64,000 nucleotides of DNA from Streptomyces sp. DI166 (GTDB lineage: Bacteria; Actinomycetota; Actinomycetes; Streptomycetales; Streptomycetaceae), in assembly GCF_900091315.1 (NCBI RefSeq), contig NZ_FLSP01000027.1, forward strand, positions 28,084 to 92,083, in the 5' to 3' direction. Of the stretch, positions 8,504 to 15,857 are shown piece after piece. The notes beneath the pieces were generated by a model. That model made no database searches and was not told where the DNA came from. It was given only the letters and a program-made list of their open reading frames with translations. Each line of letters opens with the position of its first letter. Position 1 is the stretch's first letter. Both the position numbers and the translations under genes were made by a program.

Positions 8504-8866
8504 ATGACCATCCGCAGAATCGTCCCGAACATCCAGGTCGACTCCGAGAAGGCGCTGACCGAGTCCAGTGCCTTCTACGGCCTGCTCGGCTTCGAGGAAG
8601 CCATGGACATGGGCTGGGTGAGAACCCTCGCCTCACCGTCCAACCCCACCGCCCAGATCAGCCTGTTCACCGAGGAACGCACCGCCCCGCTCGTCCCCGA
8701 CCTCAGCGTGGAGGTCGAGGACGTGGACGCGGTGTACGCCGAGGTCGTGGCCTCGGGCGCGGAGATCGTACGGGAGCTGCGGGACGAGGAGTGGGGCGTG
8801 CGCCGCTTCTTCGTCCGCGACCCGACGGGCCGTGTGGTGAACGTCCTGATGCACCGCGCGGCTTAG
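8504..8866 (+). CDS. VOC (glyoxalase/bleomycin-resistance) superfamily protein
   Basis: A 120-residue protein starting MTIRRIVPNIQVDS, with TTGGAGG about 9 nt before the ATG. The beta-alpha-beta-beta-beta layout ends in VRRFFVRDPTGRVVNVLMH, and FYGLLGFEEAMDMGW is the usual first-module pattern (F-Y-x-x-L-G-F). This class includes metal-dependent lyases and dioxygenases as well as antibiotic-binding proteins; the metal ligands are not complete enough to tell which. The size is normal for a single-module VOC protein. Its stop lies 4 bp from the stop of the convergent small membrane protein. Confidence 0.8.
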   Translation: MTIRRIVPNIQVDSEKALTESSAFYGLLGFEEAMDMGWVRTLASPSNPTAQISLFTEERTAPLVPDLSVEVEDVDAVYAEVVASGAEIVRELRDEEWGVRRFFVRDPTGRVVNVLMHRAA

Positions 8867-8870
8867 CTCT

Positions 8871-9173
8871 TCAGCTGTTGCGGTCGGCGACCGCCCAGGA
8901 GGCGAGGGCGACGGCCCCGGCCACGCCTATCACGGAGGGCCAGGCGCCGACCTTCTTGGCGAGCGGGTGGGACCCGGCGAAGGCGGCGACATAGGCGGCC
9001 GTGAGCGCACCGGCCGCCTTGCCACCGGCCCGGTGCTGCCACTGCTTGGCGGCGACGGCTCCGGCCGCGGCGAGCACGGCCCCGCCGAGCGGCCGCTTCT
9101 TCGTCCACCGGGCCACGCCGTACCCGCCGACCAGCCCGCCCGCGGCGATCGCGGCGCTGGGAATCTTCGCCAT
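8871..9173 (-). CDS. Small membrane protein of unknown function
   Basis: A 100-residue protein starting MAKIPSAAIAAGGLVGGY with a strong AGGAGG ribosome binding site. Four short hydrophobic stretches rich in Ala and Gly (AAIAAGGLVGGYGVA, GAVLAAAGAVAA, AAGALTAAYVAAFAG, VIGVAGAVALASWAVA) alternate with basic turns, so it is probably a compact integral membrane protein. I do not recognise a named family. It is divergent from the alpha/beta hydrolase gene (start-to-start 100 bp) and convergent with the VOC gene. Confidence 0.7.
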   Translation of the reverse strand: MAKIPSAAIAAGGLVGGYGVARWTKKRPLGGAVLAAAGAVAAKQWQHRAGGKAAGALTAAYVAAFAGSHPLAKKVGAWPSVIGVAGAVALASWAVADRNS

Positions 9174-9273
9174 GTGTGTAGGCCTCCTGACTGTACGACT
9201 GATCGACTCGACTACTGGTAAAGAGGCTAATCGCCCGGCTCGACGATCACTCGAACCCCCCGAACTCACCCGA

Positions 9274-10065
9274 ATGGAGCAGCGTGTGCGGCTTGTGACC
9301 GCCGACGGCACGGAGATCGCGCACGAGGACCACGAGGCTCCGGGCTCCCCAGTACTCCTCCTCCACGGCCTGGCGGGCCACCGGGGTGAGTGGGACGACC
9401 TGACGGCCCGCCTCCGGTCCGACGGCCACCGCGTGGTGACGTACGACGCCCGGGGCCACGGCGAGAGCACGCGCCGCCCGGTCTCGGTCACACGGGAGTC
9501 GTGCGTGGCGGACGCGGCGGCGCTGATGGACCACCTGTCACTGTCGCCCGCCGCCGTGACCGTGGTGGGCCAGTCCCTGGGCGGCCACACCGCGCTCCTG
9601 CTGGCGGCGACCCGCCCCGAGCTGCTGTCGTCCCTGGTCCTGATAGAGGCGGGCCCGGGCCCGATCCCCGTAGAGATGCCGGAACGCATAGGCACCTGGC
9701 TGGACAGCTGGCCGAAGCCGTTCCCGACCTCCGAGGCGGCCCGCGACTTCCTGGGCCACGAGGCATGGGCACGGGGCCTGGAGAAGAGGCCGGACGGCTG
9801 GTGGCCGCGCGTCGACCGGAACGTCATGGTCGACATGATCACCGACGCCGCAGGCCGGGACTACTGGCCGCAATGGCGCCGGACGACGGCGCGGGCGCTG
9901 GTGATCAGGGGCGGGAAGGGCTGGATGCCGGAGGAGGAGTTCCGGGCGATGGGGGTGGTACGCCCCGAGGCCGAACTGCGCACGATCGCCACGGCGGGGC
10001 ATGACGTGCACCTGGAGGCGCCGGAGGCGCTGTACGGGGCGCTGAGGGCCTTCCTGACCCGGTAA
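9274..10065 (+). CDS. Alpha/beta hydrolase
   Basis: A 263-residue protein with the alpha/beta-hydrolase hallmarks: oxyanion region LLLHGLAGHRGEW, nucleophile elbow VVGQSLGGH (Ser about 107), and the C-terminal catalytic His in TAGHDVHLE. An acidic residue after strand 6 or 7 completes the triad. No signal peptide is seen, so it is cytoplasmic. Family members include esterases, haloperoxidases and C-C hydrolases; the sequence does not identify the substrate. It is a monocistronic gene ending at a strong convergent terminator. Confidence 0.88.
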   Translation: MEQRVRLVTADGTEIAHEDHEAPGSPVLLLHGLAGHRGEWDDLTARLRSDGHRVVTYDARGHGESTRRPVSVTRESCVADAAALMDHLSLSPAAVTVVGQSLGGHTALLLAATRPELLSSLVLIEAGPGPIPVEMPERIGTWLDSWPKPFPTSEAARDFLGHEAWARGLEKRPDGWWPRVDRNVMVDMITDAAGRDYWPQWRRTTARALVIRGGKGWMPEEEFRAMGVVRPEAELRTIATAGHDVHLEAPEALYGALRAFLTR

Positions 10066-10090
10066 CCCTTCGCGGCCCCGTCCTGGGCCC

Positions 10091-10118
10091 CGGCCGGGGC
10101 GACAGCTCGCCCCGGCCG
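10091..10118. terminator. Bidirectional hairpin terminator
   Basis: Perfect 12-bp arms CGGCCGGGGCGA and TCGCCCCGGCCG around a 4-nt loop lie between the stop of the alpha/beta hydrolase and the stop of the convergent cyclophilin gene. Confidence 0.8.
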
Positions 10119-10144
10119 TGCCACTTACAACTGATGTGCGCCGA

Positions 10145-10642
10145 TCAGAGCTGACCGGAAGCCGCGATCGTGATCTTCGCCGAGGTGGAGCCGCTGCGGG
10201 AGCCCAGGGCCTCGATCTTCTTCACGACCTCCATGCTGCTCTCGTCCGCGACCTCGCCGAAGACGACGTGCTTGCCGTCCAGCCAGTCCGTCACGACGGT
10301 CGTGATGAAGAACTGCGAGCCGTTGGTGTTCGGACCGGCGTTGGCCATGGAGAGCAGGCCCGGGCGGTCGTGCTTGAGCTGGAAGTTCTCGTCGGCGAAC
10401 TTCTCGCCGTAGATGCTCTTGCCACCCGTACCGTTGCCGGCGGTGAAGTCGCCGCCCTGGAGCATGAAGGCCGGGATGACCCGGTGGAAGGAGGACCCGG
10501 CGTAGCCGAAGCCCTTCTCGCCGGTGGCGAGCGCGCGGAAGTTCTCCGCGGTCTTCGGGACGACGTCGTCGAAGAGGTTGAAGTTGATCCGCCCGGCGGG
10601 CTGGTCATTGATGGTGATGTCGAAGTAGACCTTGGTCGTCAT
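10145..10642 (-). CDS. Peptidyl-prolyl cis-trans isomerase (cyclophilin)
   Basis: A 165-residue protein starting MTTKVYFDITINDQPAG. All cyclophilin active-site segments are present: FHRVIPAFMLQGGDF (catalytic Arg, Phe, Gln), MANAGPNTNGSQFFIT and LDGKHVVFGEV. The length equals a single-domain cytosolic cyclophilin A. It catalyses cis-trans isomerisation of Xaa-Pro bonds during protein folding. An in-frame ATG three codons upstream is possible, but a G-run before 10642 supports the shorter form. It is a single gene facing the alpha/beta hydrolase. Confidence 0.96.
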   Translation of the reverse strand: MTTKVYFDITINDQPAGRINFNLFDDVVPKTAENFRALATGEKGFGYAGSSFHRVIPAFMLQGGDFTAGNGTGGKSIYGEKFADENFQLKHDRPGLLSMANAGPNTNGSQFFITTVVTDWLDGKHVVFGEVADESSMEVVKKIEALGSRSGSTSAKITIAASGQL

Positions 10643-10829
10643 ACCCCCCATCCTGCACCCTCCACTCCCGTCCCACAGTCACAGGGGGTTTTCACGGACT
10701 TCGTGGTGGGGGTGGGGCATTCTTTGGGAGGAGTGCGGTGTCGGCCGTCCGGCGGGGTGTTCGCCCTGCGACGTGGGTGATTTGAGGCGGCGGGGCGGTG
10801 GCTCAGGGCGCCGGTCATGAGGGTGCGGT

Positions 10830-10848
10830 GGTTCGCGAAGAGCGAACC
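10830..10848. promoter_or_regulatory. Inverted repeat upstream of the broken DUF6879 gene
   Basis: GGTTCGC and GCGAACC, perfect 7-bp arms around 5 nt, lie 24 bp before the GTG of the DUF6879 remnant. It could be an operator or a small hairpin in the leader. Confidence 0.4.
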
Positions 10849-10871
10849 GAGGCCGAGTCCGAGGAGTTCCC

Positions 10872-11107
10872 GTGATCAGGGAGGCGTGCGATGTGCCGTC
10901 GAACGTGCCGACGAGCTTCACTGATCTGCTGGCCGCGTGTACCCGGTCGGCCGTGCACCTGGAAATGCGCGACTCCTGCGCAGTCGACTACGAGAAGGGC
11001 CCTTTCACCGAGTGGCGAGCCGGGCACCGCCCTAACCCCGACGACCGGGCCTCGTCGAGGCGGTCTGGGAAAGAGCGATTCCGCACGGTCAGTACGAGAT
11101 CCAGTGA
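10872..11107 (+). pseudogene. DUF6879 gene with internal deletion and frameshift
   Basis: From the GTG at 10872 (GAGGAG just upstream) the frame reads FTDLLAACTRSAVHLEMRD, then WRAGHRPNPDDR, the usual N-terminal half of DUF6879 proteins, which normally run to about 170-190 residues. Right after this point a different frame encodes VWERAIPHGQYEIQ and a stop at 11105-11107, which is the usual extreme C-terminus of the same family. About 100 codons between the two halves are missing and the reading frame is broken. DUF6879 genes often sit beside DUF397/helix-turn-helix genes, as here. The family features are recalled, not searched. Confidence 0.75.
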
Positions 11108-11117
11108 CTTCTGTAGA

Positions 11118-11342
11118 TCAGGCGTGCTGTGAGAGGTCAGACCTCCGCAGAGCGCTTGTGAAGTGGCGCCAAGCGTCGGGCGTGACAGAGATGACGGGGC
11201 CGTCAGAGTGCTTGGAGTCGCGCACGAAGGTGTGACCGTTACTCGTTGCGCACTCGACGCATTCACCGCCGGCGCCGTTGCTGTACGACGAGGTGAACCA
11301 GCCGCGGCCGGGCCCGGGACTGCTGAACTCTGGAACCTTCAC
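11118..11342 (-). CDS. DUF397 domain protein
   Basis: A 74-residue protein whose centre reads WFTSSYSNGAGGECVECA and RDSKHSDGPVISVTPDAWRHF, the DUF397 pattern (W-x-x-SSyS-x-G-x-x-CVEvA, then VRDSK and P-x-x-W-x-x-F). The GTG start overlaps the stop of the helix-turn-helix gene (GTGA). Pairs of a whiJ-type regulator and a DUF397 protein are abundant in Streptomyces; in the studied pairs the DUF397 protein acts as partner or antagonist of the DNA-binding protein. A regulatory partner role is therefore likely here. Confidence 0.9.
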   Translation of the reverse strand: MKVPEFSSPGPGRGWFTSSYSNGAGGECVECATSNGHTFVRDSKHSDGPVISVTPDAWRHFTSALRRSDLSQHA

Positions 11343-12187
11343 TGGGCGAATTCCTTCAGGATCGACTTGACCAGCTGGGCGGAGCGCTGCGGACTCAGGG
11401 CCGCTGCCCGCAGTCCGTCAAATGCCCTGGTGTATTCACGGACATGATGCTCGCCCTCCAGGTACACGGCATCGGTGATGCCGTCCCGGTACACGATGTC
11501 GGGGTCTTCTGGGGCGGGGAAGCCCAGCATGGTGAAGGGGCCCGTCACCGGTCGCGTGCCGCAATCGAAAGGCAGGACTTGCAAGGTCACTGTGGGCAAC
11601 GCGGCGGATTCCAGGACCCGTTCGAGCTGTTCGCGCATCACACCCCGATCGCCGATGACGTGGCGCAGTGCGCCTTCATTCACGATGAACCAGGCGTCGG
11701 GTGCGTCGGGCTGGGACAACATGACCTGGCGCTCAAGCCGCACACGTACGGCCCTGTCGATGTCCTCCGCGGACATGTGGGCGCCGGTGGTGTGGAGCTC
11801 GCGGGCGTATGACTCGGACTGCATGAGACCGGGGACCAGCTCGCACTGGTACTGGCGAATCGCCGTGGCGTCCTGTTCCAGACCGATGTAGATGTTGAAC
11901 CACTCGGGCACGCCCGTCCCATGTGCTTGCCACCAGCCTCGGACTTTGGCCTGCCGGGCCAGTGACTTGAGGAAGTCGCGCAGTTCGTCGCTGGTGCCGT
12001 AGAACCGGCACAGTGCGTCGATGTCGGACGGCTGGATACGGCCGCTGCCCGTCTCCATCCGGTTGACCTTCGACCCGCTCCAGTCCAGGGCCGCGCCGAC
12101 CTGGGCGCAGGTGAGTGCGCTCTTCTCGCGGAGCTTCTTCAGTTCGATGGACAGCCGCCGTCGACGTGCCGTCGGGGAACCGGACAT
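11339..12187 (-). CDS. Helix-turn-helix regulator with DUF5753 domain (whiJ type)
   Basis: A 282-residue protein. An XRE-like helix-turn-helix spans about residues 10-65 (LRIELKKLREKS-like start, then TCAQVGAALDWSGSKVNRMETG). Residues 85-275 match the DUF5753 ligand-like domain, for example YQCELVPGLMQSESYARE and GPFTMLGFPAPEDPDIVYRD. AGAGGG lies 6 nt before the ATG. It is translationally coupled to the DUF397 gene and divergent from an ATPase gene; the 196-bp gap contains nested dyads that are likely its operator. WhiJ-type proteins influence development and antibiotic production in S. coelicolor; the targets here are unknown. Confidence 0.9.
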   Translation of the reverse strand: MSGSPTARRRRLSIELKKLREKSALTCAQVGAALDWSGSKVNRMETGSGRIQPSDIDALCRFYGTSDELRDFLKSLARQAKVRGWWQAHGTGVPEWFNIYIGLEQDATAIRQYQCELVPGLMQSESYARELHTTGAHMSAEDIDRAVRVRLERQVMLSQPDAPDAWFIVNEGALRHVIGDRGVMREQLERVLESAALPTVTLQVLPFDCGTRPVTGPFTMLGFPAPEDPDIVYRDGITDAVYLEGEHHVREYTRAFDGLRAAALSPQRSAQLVKSILKEFAQ

Positions 12188-12258
12188 CCCAACCCTCTTT
12201 CGGATAACGGACGTTCAGTCTCGCGCCAAGGGGCGCGCACGCCAATCACTCAAACGTG

Positions 12259-12298
12259 GGAATCCCTTTGTGCACATTGCACAGCGGGATGGGATTCC
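12259..12298. promoter_or_regulatory. Nested inverted repeats in the divergent regulator/ATPase promoter
   Basis: Outer arms GGAATCCC (12259-12266) and GGGATTCC (12291-12298) enclose a perfect inner dyad TGTGCA-CAT-TGCACA (12269-12283). A further CTGAGT/ACTCAG dyad lies at 12305-12324. The site sits about 72-111 bp upstream of the helix-turn-helix start and about 86-125 bp upstream of the ATPase start, a natural place for an autoregulatory operator of the whiJ-type protein. Confidence 0.6.
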
Positions 12299-12383
12299 TT
12301 CACTCTGAGTGCAATACGACTCAGCGTGAGTGTCCATAACACTCCGCGACCATCCGGAGCCGACTGCAACGAGAGGGGCCTCT

Positions 12384-13037
12384 GTGAGCCACGGAGCATG
12401 CATGTCGCGAAAGCCGTGGGATCTGGCATTCCTGGCCGAGCCTGCGGAGGTGGCAGCCCTGCGCTGCGCGATGCGGCTGCAGTTGGGGATGTGGGGACTG
12501 CACGGCATTTCCGACCAGGCGCAGCTGTGCGTGAGTGAGTTAGTGACCAACGTCATCCGTCACGCGGGCGCCGGGACGCCGGCCAGACTGGCCGTCTCGA
12601 TGAGCGGCACCGACCTGCGTATCGAGGTGCATGATCCCGACACCCGTGCGCTGCCCACTCTTCTCGATGTCAACGCCGAGTCGGAGGGCGGCAGGGGCAT
12701 GGCCCTCGTGGACGCCGTCGCCGACCGGTGGGGTGTCCTGCTCCGGCCTGATCAAAAGATCACGTGGTGCGAGCTGAGTACGGGGCTCACCGCGCCGGAC
12801 GGGCATGTGGAGGACCCCGGCGTGCTGCGGGCCGAGGCCCTGCTCAGCCTCTATGCCGCGGGCATGCGGCCTCGCTGCGCAGAGGACTCGGGCCGCCTTG
12901 CCGCTGCGGTGGCGGAGGAAGTCGCTACTGCGGCGATCACGGACTTCCTCCACTGGCTTCGGGCCCACGGCTGTGACGTGGACGATGCTTTGGACCGTGC
13001 GCAGACCCGCTTTGAGGCCGAAGCTGAGGCTGCCTAG
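12384..13037 (+). CDS. GHKL ATPase, anti-sigma / AbaA-ORFA-like regulatory protein
   Basis: About 217 residues. The N-terminal 130 residues are an HATPase_c (Bergerat-fold) domain: N-box LCVSELVTNVIRHAG, then VHDPDTRALP and GGRGMALVDAVADRWGV. There is no kinase dimerisation or His-phosphoacceptor part, so it resembles RsbW/SpoIIAB-type serine kinases or the ATPases found next to whiJ-like regulators. The C-terminal 80 residues are helical and unassigned. GAGAGGGG lies 5 nt before the GTG at 12384; the conserved region starts at ATG 12402, which is an alternative start. Its stop and that of the convergent HNH gene share a CTAG. Confidence 0.8.
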   Translation: MSHGACMSRKPWDLAFLAEPAEVAALRCAMRLQLGMWGLHGISDQAQLCVSELVTNVIRHAGAGTPARLAVSMSGTDLRIEVHDPDTRALPTLLDVNAESEGGRGMALVDAVADRWGVLLRPDQKITWCELSTGLTAPDGHVEDPGVLRAEALLSLYAAGMRPRCAEDSGRLAAAVAEEVATAAITDFLHWLRAHGCDVDDALDRAQTRFEAEAEAA

Positions 13038-13783
13038 TGGGCAGTCGCTTCACGGGACTTGCGCATCCACTCCCTCAGATCCGCCGGCGTGCGCCAGGAT
13101 TCTCCGGGACGACTCCTGTGGCACATGCGGTGGCAGTTGGCACACAGGCAGGCAAGGTCGTCGAGCTTGGTCTCGCGAGTGCCGGAGACGTGGAGAGGGG
13201 TGACGTGGTGCACTTCGATGTAGCCGTCTCCGAGGTCTCCGTAGGTATGGGAGAAATCGAAGGCGCAGACCTCACACTGCAGCTTTCGCCCACGGCTGCG
13301 AACCTGCTTGATCTTCAGCGAGCGCAATTTGGGGTCGCGCTCCCGGGCCAGGGCGCGGCGGACCAGGAGGCGGCCTTCGATGGCCGTGGCTCCCGTTTCG
13401 TCCACTTCGTCAGGCTGTCGGGGGAGGAGGTGCAGTTCCCCAGAGGCGATGCCTTCCTCGATGGCCGCAGCGGCCTGGAGCATCTCAGCCTCACGCTGGG
13501 TGAACGCCTCGATCATGAGCAGCGTGGGCTTGCCGCACCGGGTGGCCTTGCCCTCATACCGCGGATGATTCGTCATGAAGTCGGTGGTCTTGCGGCTCAC
13601 GCTGTCCGGCGAGCGGAAACTGGGCAGGGCCAACGCTTCCGGGCTGTGAATCGGCAGCGACCGAAGCAGCTCCGAGAGCTCCTGGACCTCCGGGTCTCCT
13701 GTCCGCAGCTCGCGCCACCCGTTCTTCACCACGAGCGCCCCTGCGAGCACAAGTTCATCCTCGGTCCAGGCAGGTATCCGCAT
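13034..13783 (-). CDS. HNH endonuclease (McrA-like domain layout)
   Basis: A 249-residue protein. The C-terminal HNH domain has zinc-binding pairs CEVC (170-173) and CANC (214-217), the HH of VHHVTPLH (192-193) and the final His in NCHRMCH. The N-terminal 110 residues (PAWTEDELVLA, then SELLRSLPIHSP, FRSPDSVSRKTTDF, HPRYEGKA) are a module often fused to HNH nucleases related to modification-dependent McrA enzymes. There is no clear ribosome binding site; TACGAT lies about 8 nt before the ATG, so a leaderless transcript is possible. It is divergent from the cytosine methyltransferase, which suggests membership of the same restriction locus. Confidence 0.8.
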   Translation of the reverse strand: MRIPAWTEDELVLAGALVVKNGWRELRTGDPEVQELSELLRSLPIHSPEALALPSFRSPDSVSRKTTDFMTNHPRYEGKATRCGKPTLLMIEAFTQREAEMLQAAAAIEEGIASGELHLLPRQPDEVDETGATAIEGRLLVRRALARERDPKLRSLKIKQVRSRGRKLQCEVCAFDFSHTYGDLGDGYIEVHHVTPLHVSGTRETKLDDLACLCANCHRMCHRSRPGESWRTPADLREWMRKSREATAH

Positions 13784-13943
13784 GGGCCATATCGTATGAG
13801 TGTTCGGCGTGCCGGAAGGGGCGTTCAGTGAACCCCGGGGTGTGCTGCACACTTGGTTGGTCTCGTTGTCAGTGGGGTCTGTCACCCTCAGTGATGGTGG
13901 ATTGCAAGATGTGTCTGCCGCTGTACGGCTGTAAGGAGGGGGC

Positions 13944-15167
13944 ATGACCCGGACGAAGGAAGTCGGCGACGCCAGTACGGGGTCGGCGGGATCCGAGTTC
14001 ACCTCGATCGAGATCTGCGCGGGGGCCGGCGGACAGGCCATCGGCCTGCACCAGGCGGGCTTCCGTCATCTGGCGCTCGTAGAGATCGATGAGCACGCGG
14101 TGAAAACACTGAAGCTCAACATTGAGGATCATGAGCTGTGGGCTTGGGAGAGGGACAACTGCGACATCCTTGCGGCTGACGTCAAGGAGTTCGACCCATA
14201 CCGTGACGTCACCAAGAGCGGTCAGCTGCTGACGCCTCGCTCGCTGGATCTCTTGGCCGGTGGCGTGCCATGCCCCCCGTTCTCACACGCGGGCAAGCAA
14301 CTGGGCAAGGATGACGAGCGAGACCTGTTCCCGCGCATGCTGGAGCTGGTCGAGGCCCTGGAGCCATGTGCGGTCATGATCGAGAACGTGCGCGGGATCA
14401 TGGACCCCAAGTTCTCCGATTACCGTGACTGGATCAAGGCGCGGCTTGAGGGCGGTTCCTATCGCGGGGACGACGGTCAGCTGGCCTACGACGAGGGCCT
14501 CGGCTACACCGTGACCAGGTGGGATGTCCTGGAGGCCAGCGACTTCGGGGTACCGCAGCTCCGTCCACGCGCCATTCTCGTGGCGTTCCGCAACGACGTG
14601 ATCAAGGATCTCAAGCACGAGTGGCCCTCGGCCACGCATGAGGAGCCGGTCAGTGTGGCCGAAAGCCTTGAGGAGTCCATGCGCGAGCGCTTCCGGGAGT
14701 GCTGCCAGGGGGCTCTGGCGGGGCTGGGCCAAGAGAAGTTCGACCGCTGGTTTGAGCAGGCTCGCCTCCGCGACGCTGAACTCAAAGGCAAGGGCGGCGG
14801 CATCGCCCCGACGCTCGTCGGCGGGTCAAAGAAGCACGGCGGCGCGGACCTCGGACCCAGCCGAGCCAAGGCCGCTTGGAAGCTGCTGGGCATCTCTGGG
14901 ATGGGCGTTGCCAACGACATCGACACCTGCAAGGCAAAGGGCACCCAGGGGCGAGACCTCCTCGGCGACGACGGCCCCATGCTCACCGTGAAGCAGGCCG
15001 CCATCATCCAGGGGTTCCCGACAAACTGGGACTTCTCCGGGGGGAAGACCGCGCAGTACCGGCAGGTGGGTAACGCCTTCCCGCCGCCAGTCGCCTGTGC
15101 GGTCGGAAAGTCGATCATCGAGGTCCTGAAGGCGGCGAGGGAGCGCGACAAGAAGAAGGCAGCTTGA
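13944..15167 (+). CDS. DNA (cytosine-5) methyltransferase
   Basis: A 407-residue protein. Motif I is EICAGAGGQAIGLHQAGF (about 23-40). Motif IV carries the nucleophile Cys110 in GGVPCPPFS; the usual PCQ is PCP here. Motif VI is IENVR (146-150), motif VIII contains QLRPR and motif X reads YRQVGNAFPPPVA. The specificity region lies at about 195-340. AAGGAGGGG is just upstream of the ATG. With the NgoMIV-type nuclease two genes downstream it should protect host DNA, plausibly at GCCGGC sites (inference). It ends back-to-back with the convergent Vsr gene, with no base between the stop codons. Confidence 0.95.
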   Translation: MTRTKEVGDASTGSAGSEFTSIEICAGAGGQAIGLHQAGFRHLALVEIDEHAVKTLKLNIEDHELWAWERDNCDILAADVKEFDPYRDVTKSGQLLTPRSLDLLAGGVPCPPFSHAGKQLGKDDERDLFPRMLELVEALEPCAVMIENVRGIMDPKFSDYRDWIKARLEGGSYRGDDGQLAYDEGLGYTVTRWDVLEASDFGVPQLRPRAILVAFRNDVIKDLKHEWPSATHEEPVSVAESLEESMRERFRECCQGALAGLGQEKFDRWFEQARLRDAELKGKGGGIAPTLVGGSKKHGGADLGPSRAKAAWKLLGISGMGVANDIDTCKAKGTQGRDLLGDDGPMLTVKQAAIIQGFPTNWDFSGGKTAQYRQVGNAFPPPVACAVGKSIIEVLKAARERDKKKAA

Positions 15168-15635
15168 TCAGCTCTCTGGCTTGCCTTTGCCAGTCATGGA
15201 TCGCCGCAGCTTCACCTCGGCGGCGATCCGCTCGGCACAGACCCCCGACGGTTCGTGCTCCCAGAACCGAAGTACCGTCCAGCCCGCCGCTTCCAGGCGC
15301 TGATCCGTGTCCCGGTCGCGGGCTATGTTCCGGGCGACCTTGTCGGACCAATAGCCGGGGTTGGTCTTCGGGGGCACATAGTGATCCGGGCAGCCATGCC
15401 AGTAGCAGCCGTCGATGAAGACGGCCACCTTCGCCGGGCCGAAGACCATGTCAGCGGTCCGGCGAAGATCAGGCAGCGGGCGAGCGGCCACTCGGTAGCG
15501 CAGTCCCTGAGCGTGGACGAGCCTGCGGATCATCCGCTCGGGGGTCGTGTCACGACTTCGGATGGCCTGCATGTTCCGGCGGCGAGCGGCCGACGAGGCC
15601 CACGAACCCTCAGGCGGGGTCCAGTTGTCAGACAC
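15168..15635 (-). CDS. vsr: Very short patch repair (Vsr) endonuclease
   Basis: About 155 residues starting MSDNWTPPEGSWASS. The GTG at 15635 is chosen because AAGGAG lies 8 nt upstream; an in-frame GTG at 15641 is too close to it. Vsr features are MQAIRSRDTTPE, the catalytic stretch RRTADMVFGPAKVAVFIDG with the metal-binding Asp, the zinc/fold segment CYWHGCPDH, and NPGYWSDKVARNIARD with RFWEHE near the end. Vsr nicks T:G mismatches left by deamination of 5-methylcytosine, which explains its place beside a C5 methyltransferase. It is divergent from the restriction enzyme gene. Confidence 0.95.
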   Translation of the reverse strand: MSDNWTPPEGSWASSAARRRNMQAIRSRDTTPERMIRRLVHAQGLRYRVAARPLPDLRRTADMVFGPAKVAVFIDGCYWHGCPDHYVPPKTNPGYWSDKVARNIARDRDTDQRLEAAGWTVLRFWEHEPSGVCAERIAAEVKLRRSMTGKGKPES

Positions 15636-15640
15636 GCCCA

Positions 15641-15672
15641 CTCTCCTTGGGAGAGATCAGTAAGCTCTGATC
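15641..15672. promoter_or_regulatory. Two adjacent dyads between vsr and the restriction gene
   Basis: CTCTCC-TTG-GGAGAG (15641-15655) overlaps the vsr ribosome binding site. GATCAG-TAAGCT-CTGATC (15655-15672) follows directly. They lie in the 222-bp divergent region, close to vsr and about 190 bp upstream of the nuclease start. Such sites could delay or limit expression of the nuclease or vsr; no controller gene is seen in the locus. Confidence 0.45.
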
Positions 15673-15857
15673 TGCGCTGCGGATGTTCCATGGATGGCCC
15701 GGAGTTTAGCCAACACGGGTGTGCGGTGCGGGCCGCTGGCTGACATCCAGCGCAGGGGAGATGCCGAGGCCGGGTTGGACTTGAAGTGCAGGAACTCGTT
15801 CCCGTGCCCAACCTTATTACCGGTCTCGTTTCGGGACGAGAAGGGAAGCAGTTCTGT

